The position numbers and the translations under genes are program-made. DNA of 64,000 nt from CAVUXJ01 sp963814975 (lineage in GTDB: Bacteria > Acidobacteriota > Vicinamibacteria > Vicinamibacterales > CAVVIG01), in contig CAWFFB010000022.1 in the NCBI GenBank assembly GCA_963814975.1, positions 124,001 to 188,000 on the forward strand. The letters are read 5' to 3'. This document shows, piece after piece, positions 36,489 to 45,026 of this stretch. Within the stretch, counting starts at the first letter, position 1; the number at the start of each line of letters is the position of its first letter. Under the pieces are notes generated by a model. The model saw only the letters and a program-made list of their open reading frames with translations, had not been told where the DNA came from and made no database searches.

Positions 36489-39238
36489 GACCGGGGCTCC
36501 TGCCGGCGCTCTTCCGCGCAATCCTGCTGGGGAGCCTGGTCGGCCCCAGTGCGACAGTTGCCGCAGCGCCCCAGGACGACGACCAGGAGATTCGCGCCGT
36601 CCTGCAACGCCTCGAGGACGTCGTCCTGAAGGACGATTCGACCGGGTACCGCGCGCTGCTCGCCCCGACGATGGACCTTGAACAGGCGGACGAGTTCGCC
36701 GGGACCGAGATTCGACCCGGCGCCACGCGTACCGTCATCCGGGAGCGCGGCCGCGACCATTTGACCGGCTCGGCGCGGGGGGCCGGCTATCGACTGGTGG
36801 TCGACGCGTTCGTGGAATCGGGAGATCGTGCACGCGTCGCGACCTGGCGACTCGATCTGAAAAAGAGCGGCGAGAACGAGTGGCGCGTCGCCGGCCTCAA
36901 GCGGCTGTCTGGCGTCGACAATGTGTACCGCCTGTCGCTCAATTCAACGAGACAGTTCAAGGCGAGCCAGTTCAAACTGCGATCGGAAGACTTCGATCTG
37001 ACCCTGACCGAAGGCTCGGTATTCACGATCGACACCGATCAGGGCGTCACCGGTTTCGTCCTGCTCGGACGCGGAGATCTGCGCTTCAGCCCGACGCCGG
37101 ACACCGAAAAGGGACAGGTCAGGATTTTCACAGGTTCCGACACGCTCGAGTCGCGGTTCGATGCGGCGTACGTCCGGGTCGGCGCGGTGGATATGCACGC
37201 AGACGTCGCGCAACTGGTCGAACGGCCCGTTGATCCGCGCGAACTGCGCCGCGCGGAACAGCTGTTTCGTGAGGAATCGGTAAAGACGTTCGGGCTTGCG
37301 CTTGGCGACCTGTCTGCGGACTCCTGGTCGCTGCTGCCCGCCGCCGGAGATTTCCTCGCCGAAGTCCGGACGCGCCGGTTCGACACCTTGACCTATTCGC
37401 GGGCCAGGTCCGAATCGGAAGACGTTTCCCTGTTCGAACGCCGGCATCAGAGAAAAATCGCAGCGTACGCATCGGTGGAGAGGGTCGCATCGTACGGACG
37501 GTTCTACAACGAAGACGACCTCGTCGAGTACGACATCCTCGATCACGACATCGACCTGGTCGTCGATCCCGAGCGACGGTGGATCGAGGGGCTCGCCACG
37601 GTCCGGTTGGAAACCCGGGCGCCGTTCATCAGCCAGATCACCATGGCGTTGGCCGAACCGCTGACCGTACGCTCGGTCGTCAGCGACGAGTACGGCTGGC
37701 TGTTCAGCGTGCGCGTGAAAAACCAGAATACGTTGCTGGTGAGCCTGCCGATGCCTCTGACGCGCGACACCCAGATCACCCTGAGGATCGCGTATGGCGG
37801 CCGATTGAGCCCGCAGATGCCGGACCGCGAAACGCTGGCGCCTGGTCAACGCCCGCCCGATCCCCAACCGCGGAATCGGAATTCGGACCTCTACGTGGCT
37901 CCACTACACACCGAACCGAACTATCTCTACAGCAGCCGCAGCTACTGGTACCCGCAGGCGCCGATCAGCGACTACTCAACAGCGACCATGCGCATTTCCG
38001 TTCCAGCCACGCTCAGTTGCGTGGCAACGGGGGAGTTGGCGTCCCATTCACCGACACTCGTTCGTGGAAAGCAGGTCTCGCAGAACCGGAAGCTGTACCA
38101 GTTCACCGCCACGCGCCCGCTCCGTTACCTGGCCTTCGTCGTGAGCCGATTCACGCAGGCGGAGCAGACGACCGTCACCTTCGACCAGGCGCCTGACGAC
38201 GACGACCGAGCGGCCGGTCTTTCCGCGCCGGCCGACGCGGGAATCGCGGGCGGGTTGGCGTCGCTTGACATCAGGGTCGAATCGAATCCCGGCCAGCAGT
38301 ATCGCGGGCGCGAGATCGTCGCGCAAGCGGGCGATATCGCTCGGTTTTATCAAGGCCTCATCGGCGACGCGCCCTATGAGAGCTTCACGCTCGCGCTCGT
38401 GGAGAGCGACTTGCCCGGAGGTCATAGTCCCGGCTACTTCGCCGTCCTGAATCAACCGCGGCCGGACACGCCGTTCGTGTGGCACAACGACCCCGCCAAC
38501 TTCCATGGGTACCCCGAGTTCTTCCTGGCGCATGAGCTCGCGCATCAATGGTGGGGACAGGCGGTTGGCTGGGGCAACTATCACGAACAGTGGTTGAGCG
38601 AAGGATTCGCGCAGTACTTCGCCGCGCTGTACGCTCAACATCACCACGGTGACGAGACATTTGGCGCGGTCCTCCGCCACATGCGTCGCTGGAGCATCGA
38701 GCAGTCCGCACAAGGCCCCGTATATCTTGGCAATCGTCTCGGCCATCTGCGCGGGGAGAGTCGCGTCTTTCGGGCGCTCGTCTACAACAAGGGCGGCGTT
38801 GTGCTCCACATGCTTCGCCGCCTGATCGGAGATGAGGCCTTCTTCCGCGGGATCCGCCGGTTCTACGCCGAGTCGCGCTTCCAGAAAACCAGTACCGACC
38901 AACTGCGCGTGGCGATGGAGCGGGAAGCCGGCCAGCCGCTCGAGCGATTCTTCGAGCGCTGGATTTACGGATCGACGCTCCCCAAGGTGACCTTCGGCTA
39001 TCGGATCGAATCCACCGCCGCCGGACAGGAACTGGTCCTCCATTTCGAACAGTCTGGCGAGCTCTTCGACCTCCCGGTCACCGTAACGCTCCAGTTCGCA
39101 GATCGACGGTCGGTGGACGTCGTCGTTCGCGTCACCGATCGGAAGGTTGACAAGCGTGTCGCACTCGACGGCCCGCTGCGATCGGTCGAAATCAGCCGGG
39201 ACGATGGAATGATTGCGGAAATGTCAAAGGCGCCTTGA
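36485..39238 (+). CDS. secreted M1-family aminopeptidase with long N-terminal domain
   Basis: 917 residues, coupled to the preceding gene by ATGA. A signal peptide (LFRAILLGSLVGPSATVAAA) opens the protein. The first 330 or so residues form a domain not found in short M1 enzymes. The gluzincin core follows: the G-x-x-E-N exopeptidase region is replaced by SPGYFAVLNQ, the zinc site is HELAHQWW at about residue 683, and the third ligand Glu is in LSEGFAQYF. YNKGGVVLHMLRR and ERFFERWIYG complete the family. The absence of a normal GAMEN motif is notable, so it may not be a plain aminopeptidase. Confidence 0.9.
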   Translation: MRPGLLPALFRAILLGSLVGPSATVAAAPQDDDQEIRAVLQRLEDVVLKDDSTGYRALLAPTMDLEQADEFAGTEIRPGATRTVIRERGRDHLTGSARGAGYRLVVDAFVESGDRARVATWRLDLKKSGENEWRVAGLKRLSGVDNVYRLSLNSTRQFKASQFKLRSEDFDLTLTEGSVFTIDTDQGVTGFVLLGRGDLRFSPTPDTEKGQVRIFTGSDTLESRFDAAYVRVGAVDMHADVAQLVERPVDPRELRRAEQLFREESVKTFGLALGDLSADSWSLLPAAGDFLAEVRTRRFDTLTYSRARSESEDVSLFERRHQRKIAAYASVERVASYGRFYNEDDLVEYDILDHDIDLVVDPERRWIEGLATVRLETRAPFISQITMALAEPLTVRSVVSDEYGWLFSVRVKNQNTLLVSLPMPLTRDTQITLRIAYGGRLSPQMPDRETLAPGQRPPDPQPRNRNSDLYVAPLHTEPNYLYSSRSYWYPQAPISDYSTATMRISVPATLSCVATGELASHSPTLVRGKQVSQNRKLYQFTATRPLRYLAFVVSRFTQAEQTTVTFDQAPDDDDRAAGLSAPADAGIAGGLASLDIRVESNPGQQYRGREIVAQAGDIARFYQGLIGDAPYESFTLALVESDLPGGHSPGYFAVLNQPRPDTPFVWHNDPANFHGYPEFFLAHELAHQWWGQAVGWGNYHEQWLSEGFAQYFAALYAQHHHGDETFGAVLRHMRRWSIEQSAQGPVYLGNRLGHLRGESRVFRALVYNKGGVVLHMLRRLIGDEAFFRGIRRFYAESRFQKTSTDQLRVAMEREAGQPLERFFERWIYGSTLPKVTFGYRIESTAAGQELVLHFEQSGELFDLPVTVTLQFADRRSVDVVVRVTDRKVDKRVALDGPLRSVEISRDDGMIAEMSKAP

Positions 39239-39341
39239 TGGTCCGGAGCAGCCGGGAGACGGCCCCGCGGCCGTAAACAACCCTCACATCGCGTCCACCG
39301 GGTCTTTGCGGGCTTCTGCCGGGATCCTCGCCGCCCTTTGA

Positions 39342-39347
39342 TATGAT
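39342..39347 (+). promoter_or_regulatory. candidate -10 box (TATGAT) for nuoG
   Basis: TATGAT lies nine bases before the nuoG ATG, giving a leader of two or three bases at most. TTTGA directly precedes it. No ribosome binding site is visible. Confidence 0.5.
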
Positions 39348-39356
39348 CGTGTTCTT

Positions 39357-41180
39357 ATGGACACCGTCACGCTGACAATCGATGGTCGTCAGATTACCGT
39401 CGAGAAGGGCAAGACCGTCCTGCAGGCCGCGATCGAGGGGGGCATCCCGGTACCCTATTACTGTTACCATCCTGGGCTCGGCATCGACGGCTCCTGCCGT
39501 GTCTGCGTCGTGAAAATCGAAAAGATGCCGAAGCTGCAGACTTCGTGCTCGACGGTCTGCGCCGACGGCATGGTCGTGCAGACCCGGACCGACGAAGTGG
39601 TGGCGGCTCGCGCCGGCGTGTTCGAGTTCCTGCTAATCAACCACCCCCTCGATTGTCCTGTGTGCGACAAGGGCGGCGAGTGCCCGCTGCAGGATTTCTC
39701 GTACACGTTCGGCCCCGATCAGAGTCGCATGGAGTTCCCGCGCCGCGTCTTCGATGGCGAGGGCGTCAAGGGGGACGTCGACTTCGGACCGACGCTCATG
39801 CTGAACCGCCAGCGTTGCATTTTGTGCACGCGATGCGTCCGCTTCATGCGCGACATCGACAGCGACGCGCAAATCAACATCATCGATCGCGGCTACGGCA
39901 GCGAGATCGCCACGTTTCAGGAAGAAGGTGTTCATTCCCTCCTCTCTGGCAACCTGATGGATGTCTGTCCCGTCGGCGCGATCACGACGAGGGACTACCG
40001 GTTCAAGTCGCGCCCATGGGACAACCCCGACGCCGTTGACACGATGTGCACCCGGTGCGCCAAGGGCTGCAGTGCGACTGCATGGATCAAGGCCAAGCCG
40101 GAATGGGCGAAAGGCTCCAGCCTCATCCGTTTCACGCCGCGCTTCAATCCCGACGTCAACGGCTACTGGATGTGCGACATCGGACGCTTCGACTACCACT
40201 GGATCGAAGGGGACGGCCGGCTGCGGGAACCGCTAGAGCGGGATGATGCGGGCATTCAGCGCCCGATCGGATGGCCCGCGGCGTTGTCGAGGCTCAGCGA
40301 ACGCCTCGCCGCAGCCGGGCGCCCGAATCCCGACGGTGTGCGCTTCCTGCTGTCCGCCCATGCCTCGCATGAAGAGCTGTTCTTGTTCCGCCGTCTCGCC
40401 GACGAGCTGATCGGCCCCGCGGGCACAGGCCTGTCCGCGCCCATTGTTGTCGCCTGGCGCTTGAGCGAGAAGGTTCAGCCCGAGCACACCACGTTCAAGG
40501 TGGCTGCCGTCGATGCTCCCAACGTGAACGGGGCGAGAATGTTCGGGCTCGTGCCCGGCGAGGTCGGCACCCCGCAAACGGCGCCGGACCTCTCCGCGCT
40601 CCGGGCGGCCGCCGAAGCCGGACTCGTGTCGGCGCTCTATGTGTTCGACCCCGGGCCCGCCGGATCGATCGGCGACACCACCTGGATCGTCGACCTGCGC
40701 GCAACCGGCACGTTGCCCCTTCTCGTCGTCCAGGGCGTCGTGGCGACCGACCTCACGCGCGCCGCGGATTTTGTGCTTCCAGGGGCGTCGTACGTCGAGA
40801 AGGAGGCGTCCTACACGAACGAACAGGGACGGTTGCAGGGCACCTCGTCGGCCCTTCGTGCGCCGGGGGACGCTAGGGACGACTGGCAGATCCTCGTGCA
40901 GCTGAGCGCCGCGCTGGGCATCCCGTTCGATTACGCCAGCCCGGCGTCCGTGCGCGCCGACGTGGTCACGCGGTTTGGCGGGGTCAAAGGGTTCGAGGAG
41001 CTGACGGCGCTCGCGTTCAGCCAACCGGTGTCCGCGCGACACTGGCTGCAGGCCTCGAACCCTTCGGAACGATGGAAGTGGGACTTCATGTTCCAGGACT
41101 TGCCGCCCGTAAAGGGCGCGGTCGACCCCTCGGCGCTTCCAGCCGCCCCCGGTGTAATCGCATTGCGAGAAGTAAAATAG
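39357..41180 (+). CDS. nuoG: NADH-quinone oxidoreductase subunit G, stand-alone
   Basis: 607-residue Complex I electron-input subunit. [2Fe-2S] ligands are in YYCYHPGLG and GSCRVCVV. The His-Cys3 [4Fe-4S] site is NHPLDCPVCDKGGECPLQD. The N4/N5 region has RCILCTRCVRFMRD and MDVCPVGAI. CTRCAKGCSATAW plus WMCDIG provides the four cysteines of the optional N7 cluster. The C-terminal molybdopterin-like domain is short compared with E. coli (908 residues). No other nuo gene is in the window; neighbours are an M1 peptidase and DsbD. The subunit may therefore join a Complex I encoded elsewhere or a related NAD-linked dehydrogenase. Confidence 0.93.
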   Translation: MDTVTLTIDGRQITVEKGKTVLQAAIEGGIPVPYYCYHPGLGIDGSCRVCVVKIEKMPKLQTSCSTVCADGMVVQTRTDEVVAARAGVFEFLLINHPLDCPVCDKGGECPLQDFSYTFGPDQSRMEFPRRVFDGEGVKGDVDFGPTLMLNRQRCILCTRCVRFMRDIDSDAQINIIDRGYGSEIATFQEEGVHSLLSGNLMDVCPVGAITTRDYRFKSRPWDNPDAVDTMCTRCAKGCSATAWIKAKPEWAKGSSLIRFTPRFNPDVNGYWMCDIGRFDYHWIEGDGRLREPLERDDAGIQRPIGWPAALSRLSERLAAAGRPNPDGVRFLLSAHASHEELFLFRRLADELIGPAGTGLSAPIVVAWRLSEKVQPEHTTFKVAAVDAPNVNGARMFGLVPGEVGTPQTAPDLSALRAAAEAGLVSALYVFDPGPAGSIGDTTWIVDLRATGTLPLLVVQGVVATDLTRAADFVLPGASYVEKEASYTNEQGRLQGTSSALRAPGDARDDWQILVQLSAALGIPFDYASPASVRADVVTRFGGVKGFEELTALAFSQPVSARHWLQASNPSERWKWDFMFQDLPPVKGAVDPSALPAAPGVIALREVK

Positions 41181-41187
41181 GCGTCAC

Positions 41188-43014
41188 GTGGCGAACCCAC
41201 AGGCATTGAGCATTAGGAACGCAGAAGCAAGGATTCGTGGACGAATTCCGAGTGGTCGGGTTCGGCCGCTTCCGCATTGGCGGTCCCTCGCCCATCAGGT
41301 CGTGATCGCGATCCTCCTCGCCACGACAGCCGCGCATGCTCAAGTACGCAACCTGAACGCGGATGTCACGCCGCTCGTTGGCAGCGACGGTGTTCCGGCT
41401 GGCGGCACCGTCCGTATCGCACTGCAGATTCGTCTGCCGGACGGCCTTCACGCCAACTCCAACAAGCCGCGGGATCCGTTGCTCATCCCGATGGTGCTGA
41501 CGGTCGAGCCCCCGGCGGGCGTTTCGGTCGTGGAGATTGTGTATCCTCCGCCCACGGATCTGAAACAGGCATTCGCGGAACAGCCCCTGAGTGTCTTCGA
41601 GCGGGAATTCGCCGTTGGCGTGCGCTTGAACGTCGCGCAGGAGGTGGCGCCCGGCAACCTGCAGATCCCGGCGCAATTGCGCTACCAGGCCTGCGACGAA
41701 ACGATGTGCTACAAGCCGGTGACCGTCGAGACCGGCTGGACGTTCCGCGTCGTGAAGGCCGGCACTCCCGTGAAACCGGTCCACGGCGACGTTTTGGACC
41801 GGATCGCCTTCGGTTACGGGGAGGCCCCGCCGGCCGCGCCGCTCGTCCTGCCGCCCGCTCTTCGCCCGCCACCGGCGGCGACCGGTGGCGGCGACGTGCT
41901 CACGAAACTCGCGGCGTTCACCACGGCGGGCAGTGCCGCCGGCTATATGAGCTCGGCCGATTTCCTGGAGTTCGTTCGCAAGGCCGAAGCGGGCGTTCGC
42001 GAACAAGGATGGTTCGATGGCCGGGGCCCCCTCGCCATTCTGTTGATCGTCCTGATGGGCGGTCTGGCCCTGAACCTCACGCCGTGCGTGCTTCCCATGA
42101 TCCCGATCAATCTGGCCATCATCGGGGCCGGGGCCCAGGCTGGCTCTCGCGGCCGGGGCTTCCTCCTCGGTTCCGCATACGGCGCGGCGATGGCATTCGT
42201 CTACGGTGTCCTGGGGCTCATTGTCATCCTGACCGCCGGCACGTTCGGCACCATCAATGCGTCCCCGTGGTTCAACGTCGGAATTGCGGGGCTGTTTGTC
42301 GTGCTGGCGCTCGCGATGTTCGACGTCATCGTGATCGACTTCTCGCGGTTCGGCAGCCGCTTTCATGTCGCCGAAACCGGCCGCGGGACGTTCTTCGTCG
42401 CCTTTGCGATGGGCGGTATTGCGGCGCTGCTGGCCGGCGCCTGCGTCGCACCTGTGGTCATCCAGGTCGTGCTGTTCTCGAGCAACCTGTACGCGACCGG
42501 CACGCCGGCAGCGCTGGCTCTCCCCTTCTTCCTCGGCGTGGGGATGGCGATTCCCTGGCCATTCGCCGGCGCCGGCATCGCCGCGCTGCCTCGCCCGGGC
42601 GCATGGATGGTCCGCGTCAAACAACTGTTCGGTGTCGTTATCCTGGCGACGTCCGCCTACTACGGCTACGAAGCCTACCGGATCTTCGCCGACCGGTGGG
42701 TCGATCCTGCTGAGGTCTCGTCAAGCGTCGAGGAAATGGCGAAGGAGGGTTGGTACGTATCTCTGGACCAGGGATTGGCCGCTTCCGTCGCTGAACGGAA
42801 GCCCGTCCTGATCGATTTCTGGGCGACGTGGTGTAAGAGTTGTCTCGTCATGGACAGGACCACGTTGAAGAGTGCCGAGGTCGGTCAGGCTTTGACGAAC
42901 TACGTGAAAATCAAGTTCCAGGCGGAGAACCCGGACGCGTCTCCGACGAAGGAAGTGATGGAGCGGCTCGGCGCTATCGGCTTGCCTACTTACGTCATTC
43001 TCAAACCGCACTGA
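41188..43014 (+). CDS. dsbD: thiol:disulfide interchange protein DsbD-like
   Basis: 608 residues that move reducing power from cytoplasmic thioredoxin to the periplasm. A signal/anchor (HQVVIAILLATTAAHAQ) leads into an N-terminal periplasmic domain with DETMCYKPV. The central membrane domain has the paired cysteines LNLTPCVLPMIPI and LLAGACVAPVV over about eight helices. The C-terminal thioredoxin domain carries WATWCKSC. The listed GTG is eight bases after the nuoG stop. A later start closer to the signal peptide is possible, because the first 30 residues look unconserved. Confidence 0.92.
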   Translation: MANPQALSIRNAEARIRGRIPSGRVRPLPHWRSLAHQVVIAILLATTAAHAQVRNLNADVTPLVGSDGVPAGGTVRIALQIRLPDGLHANSNKPRDPLLIPMVLTVEPPAGVSVVEIVYPPPTDLKQAFAEQPLSVFEREFAVGVRLNVAQEVAPGNLQIPAQLRYQACDETMCYKPVTVETGWTFRVVKAGTPVKPVHGDVLDRIAFGYGEAPPAAPLVLPPALRPPPAATGGGDVLTKLAAFTTAGSAAGYMSSADFLEFVRKAEAGVREQGWFDGRGPLAILLIVLMGGLALNLTPCVLPMIPINLAIIGAGAQAGSRGRGFLLGSAYGAAMAFVYGVLGLIVILTAGTFGTINASPWFNVGIAGLFVVLALAMFDVIVIDFSRFGSRFHVAETGRGTFFVAFAMGGIAALLAGACVAPVVIQVVLFSSNLYATGTPAALALPFFLGVGMAIPWPFAGAGIAALPRPGAWMVRVKQLFGVVILATSAYYGYEAYRIFADRWVDPAEVSSSVEEMAKEGWYVSLDQGLAASVAERKPVLIDFWATWCKSCLVMDRTTLKSAEVGQALTNYVKIKFQAENPDASPTKEVMERLGAIGLPTYVILKPH

Positions 43015-43081
43015 AGAGCAGCCTCGTGTGGATGAGGTGGTACTGCTCGCGGCTCCTGTGGTACCCTGTGCGCGTCCACCG

Positions 43082-44284
43082 ATGCGATCACGTCCGGCGA
43101 GACTGGTCCTTGTCGCGGTTGCTGTGATCGCTGCCGGCGCCGCTGCGGTCTTCCTCATCCAATCCGAACAGCAGATTTCCGAACGCCGGACGAGATTCCT
43201 GACCTTCGATCTGCAGGCGCGCGACGCCGCGCGCGTGCTCGCCGAGGTCAGGGCTGCACAACAGGCATACGTGGCTGCAGGGCAGAGCGTCACCGTCTGG
43301 ATGTCAAAGGTCGCGTCGCTGATCGATGAAGGTACGCAGGCGGTCGACAATCTGCGTGCATCCGCGGACAGCGCATCCGCCCGCGAATCTCTTCTTCAGG
43401 CTGGCGCCACGATCATGGAATTCGGGAATGTCGATCGCCGAGCGCGCGACTACGCGAGTTCTGGGCAGCAACTGATGGCTGGCGACGTGGTGTTCGCCGA
43501 GGGTGGCGAGACCGCCGCCCAGGCGGGGCAGTTGATAGAGGCGGCGCGCGTGGCAGAGTCCCAGGCGTTCGACGAGTCCGAAACGAGCCGCCGGCGGCTG
43601 CAAGCCTATGCTCTGGGCGGAGCCGCTGCCGCGGGCGGCATCGTGATCGTGATCCTTGCGCTTGTCGTGCCTCAGCGGGAGCGGGGCATCGCCGAAGTCT
43701 CCCCGGGCACCGCGCCTGTTACGGGTGGCGAGCTCATGTTGAGAGGCGATCCGCTTCGGAAGGCGGAGACCTTGGGAAAGGGGGCGCGGCATCCGGTGTC
43801 GGAGCTGAAAGCAGCCGCTCGGCTTTGCACGGAGCTCGGTCGCGTGAGTAGTCCCGAGAACCTGAAGAAGCTGCTCGTCCGCGCCGCAGGCGCGCTCGAC
43901 GCCAGCGGTTTGATCATCTGGATTGGCAGTCCCGCAGGCGCCGACTTGCGGCCGGTTCTTGCCCATGGTTACTCGCCGCAAACGCTGGCGCGGATGATCC
44001 CTGTGCCGCGCTCGGCCGACAATGCTGCGGCTGCGGCCTACCGCACAAGCGCGCTTCAGATTGTGCTCGCCCGACCTGGCGCCTCGAGCGGCGCGGTGGT
44101 CGCACCGCTGATCTCGCCCGATGGATGCATCGGCGCGCTGACTGCAGAGATCAACAACCGGGGCGAAACCTCGGAGGCCGTGCAGGCCTTGGCCGAGATT
44201 TTCGCGGCCCAGCTGACCAGCGTTCTCTCCGCCTCGTTTTCGGCCCCTGCCGCAAACGCGGGGCAAGAGCAGATCGCGATCTAG
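43082..44284 (+). CDS. membrane protein with extracytoplasmic helical domain and GAF domain
   Basis: 400 residues from ATG 43082. The first membrane helix is LVLVAVAVIAAGAAAVFLI. A periplasmic helical sensor-like domain (about residues 30-180) follows, then a second helix ALGGAAAAGGIVIVILALVV and a cytoplasmic GAF domain (LCTELGRVSSPENLKKLLVR to the C-terminus). No kinase, cyclase or phosphatase domain is attached. This looks like the sensing half of a chemoreceptor or kinase and probably works through a partner. It is 68 bases after dsbD and may be cotranscribed. Confidence 0.78.
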   Translation: MRSRPARLVLVAVAVIAAGAAAVFLIQSEQQISERRTRFLTFDLQARDAARVLAEVRAAQQAYVAAGQSVTVWMSKVASLIDEGTQAVDNLRASADSASARESLLQAGATIMEFGNVDRRARDYASSGQQLMAGDVVFAEGGETAAQAGQLIEAARVAESQAFDESETSRRRLQAYALGGAAAAGGIVIVILALVVPQRERGIAEVSPGTAPVTGGELMLRGDPLRKAETLGKGARHPVSELKAAARLCTELGRVSSPENLKKLLVRAAGALDASGLIIWIGSPAGADLRPVLAHGYSPQTLARMIPVPRSADNAAAAAYRTSALQIVLARPGASSGAVVAPLISPDGCIGALTAEINNRGETSEAVQALAEIFAAQLTSVLSASFSAPAANAGQEQIAI

Positions 44285-44642
44285 TTCCGCTTCACGTGCG
44301 CGGCGCTCGAAGGCAATCGCCATAGTGCTCAGCCCAGCCGCGTCGTACGAAGACATGAAAACGGGTCGAATCACGGAACCAACCGAACTCTAGACAGGTC
44401 AGACCTGCGTCCGCGGTTCAGGACGGGCATTGGCTGCGTCGGTCGTTTCCGGCCATTTTCCCGCGTTCCTCACGGGCACGCGATTTGATGTGACCTGTGC
44501 CAGAGCCGCGTCCGGTCAAGCGGGATACGTAACTTCAGGCAGGCGCTGGCATCGCCGTATCCCGTACTCCATTCACGACTGGCGCGGCTCGTTCTTGAAC
44601 GCGTTTGGGACCGTGCGCAGGATCCCACGGAAGGGCACATCG
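44285..44642. other. 358-base intergenic region without a supported gene
   Basis: Between the GAF gene and the OB-fold lipoprotein gene there is no open frame with coding character. The long frame upstream of 44643 has no conserved look. AAGGGCACATCG just before 44643 is a weak ribosome binding site. I see no hairpin with a T-run. Confidence 0.6.
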
Positions 44643-45008
44643 ATGGCACACACACTCTCCCGTCTGGCGCTCGCTCTCGCGCTCCTCGCGGCAACGTCGG
44701 CGTGTGCGTTGGGCCTACGCAACCCCCGCATCGACGACCTCCGAAACAACCCTGGGCGGTACCAGAACCGCACGGTTTACGTCGATGGCACGGTCACCAA
44801 CTCGTGGGGCATTCCGATGATGCCATTCCGCTTCTACAAAGTTGACGACGGTACCGGGGAGGTCACCGTGATCTCGCAAGGGAGCCGGACGCCGACGCGC
44901 GGAGCGCACGTGCGCGTGAAGGGCAAGGTCAACGAAGTGGCCGTCTTCGGGGGCCAGGCGCTCGGCCTGCACCTCAGAGAGGAACACCTGAGTGTCCACA
45001 GACGGTAG
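44643..45008 (+). CDS. small OB-fold lipoprotein
   Basis: 121 residues. The leader (LALALALLAATSAC) has a lipobox. The mature part, with RIDDLRNNPGRYQNRTVYVDG, FRFYKVDDGTGEVTVISQG and VRVKGKVNEV, has the strand order of small bacterial OB-fold proteins. It is likely periplasmic and anchored to the outer membrane. Function is not known. It is convergent with the phosphatase gene, 18 bases away. Confidence 0.78.
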   Translation: MAHTLSRLALALALLAATSACALGLRNPRIDDLRNNPGRYQNRTVYVDGTVTNSWGIPMMPFRFYKVDDGTGEVTVISQGSRTPTRGAHVRVKGKVNEVAVFGGQALGLHLREEHLSVHRR

Positions 45009-45026
45009 CTCGGAGAGACCTGGAAG

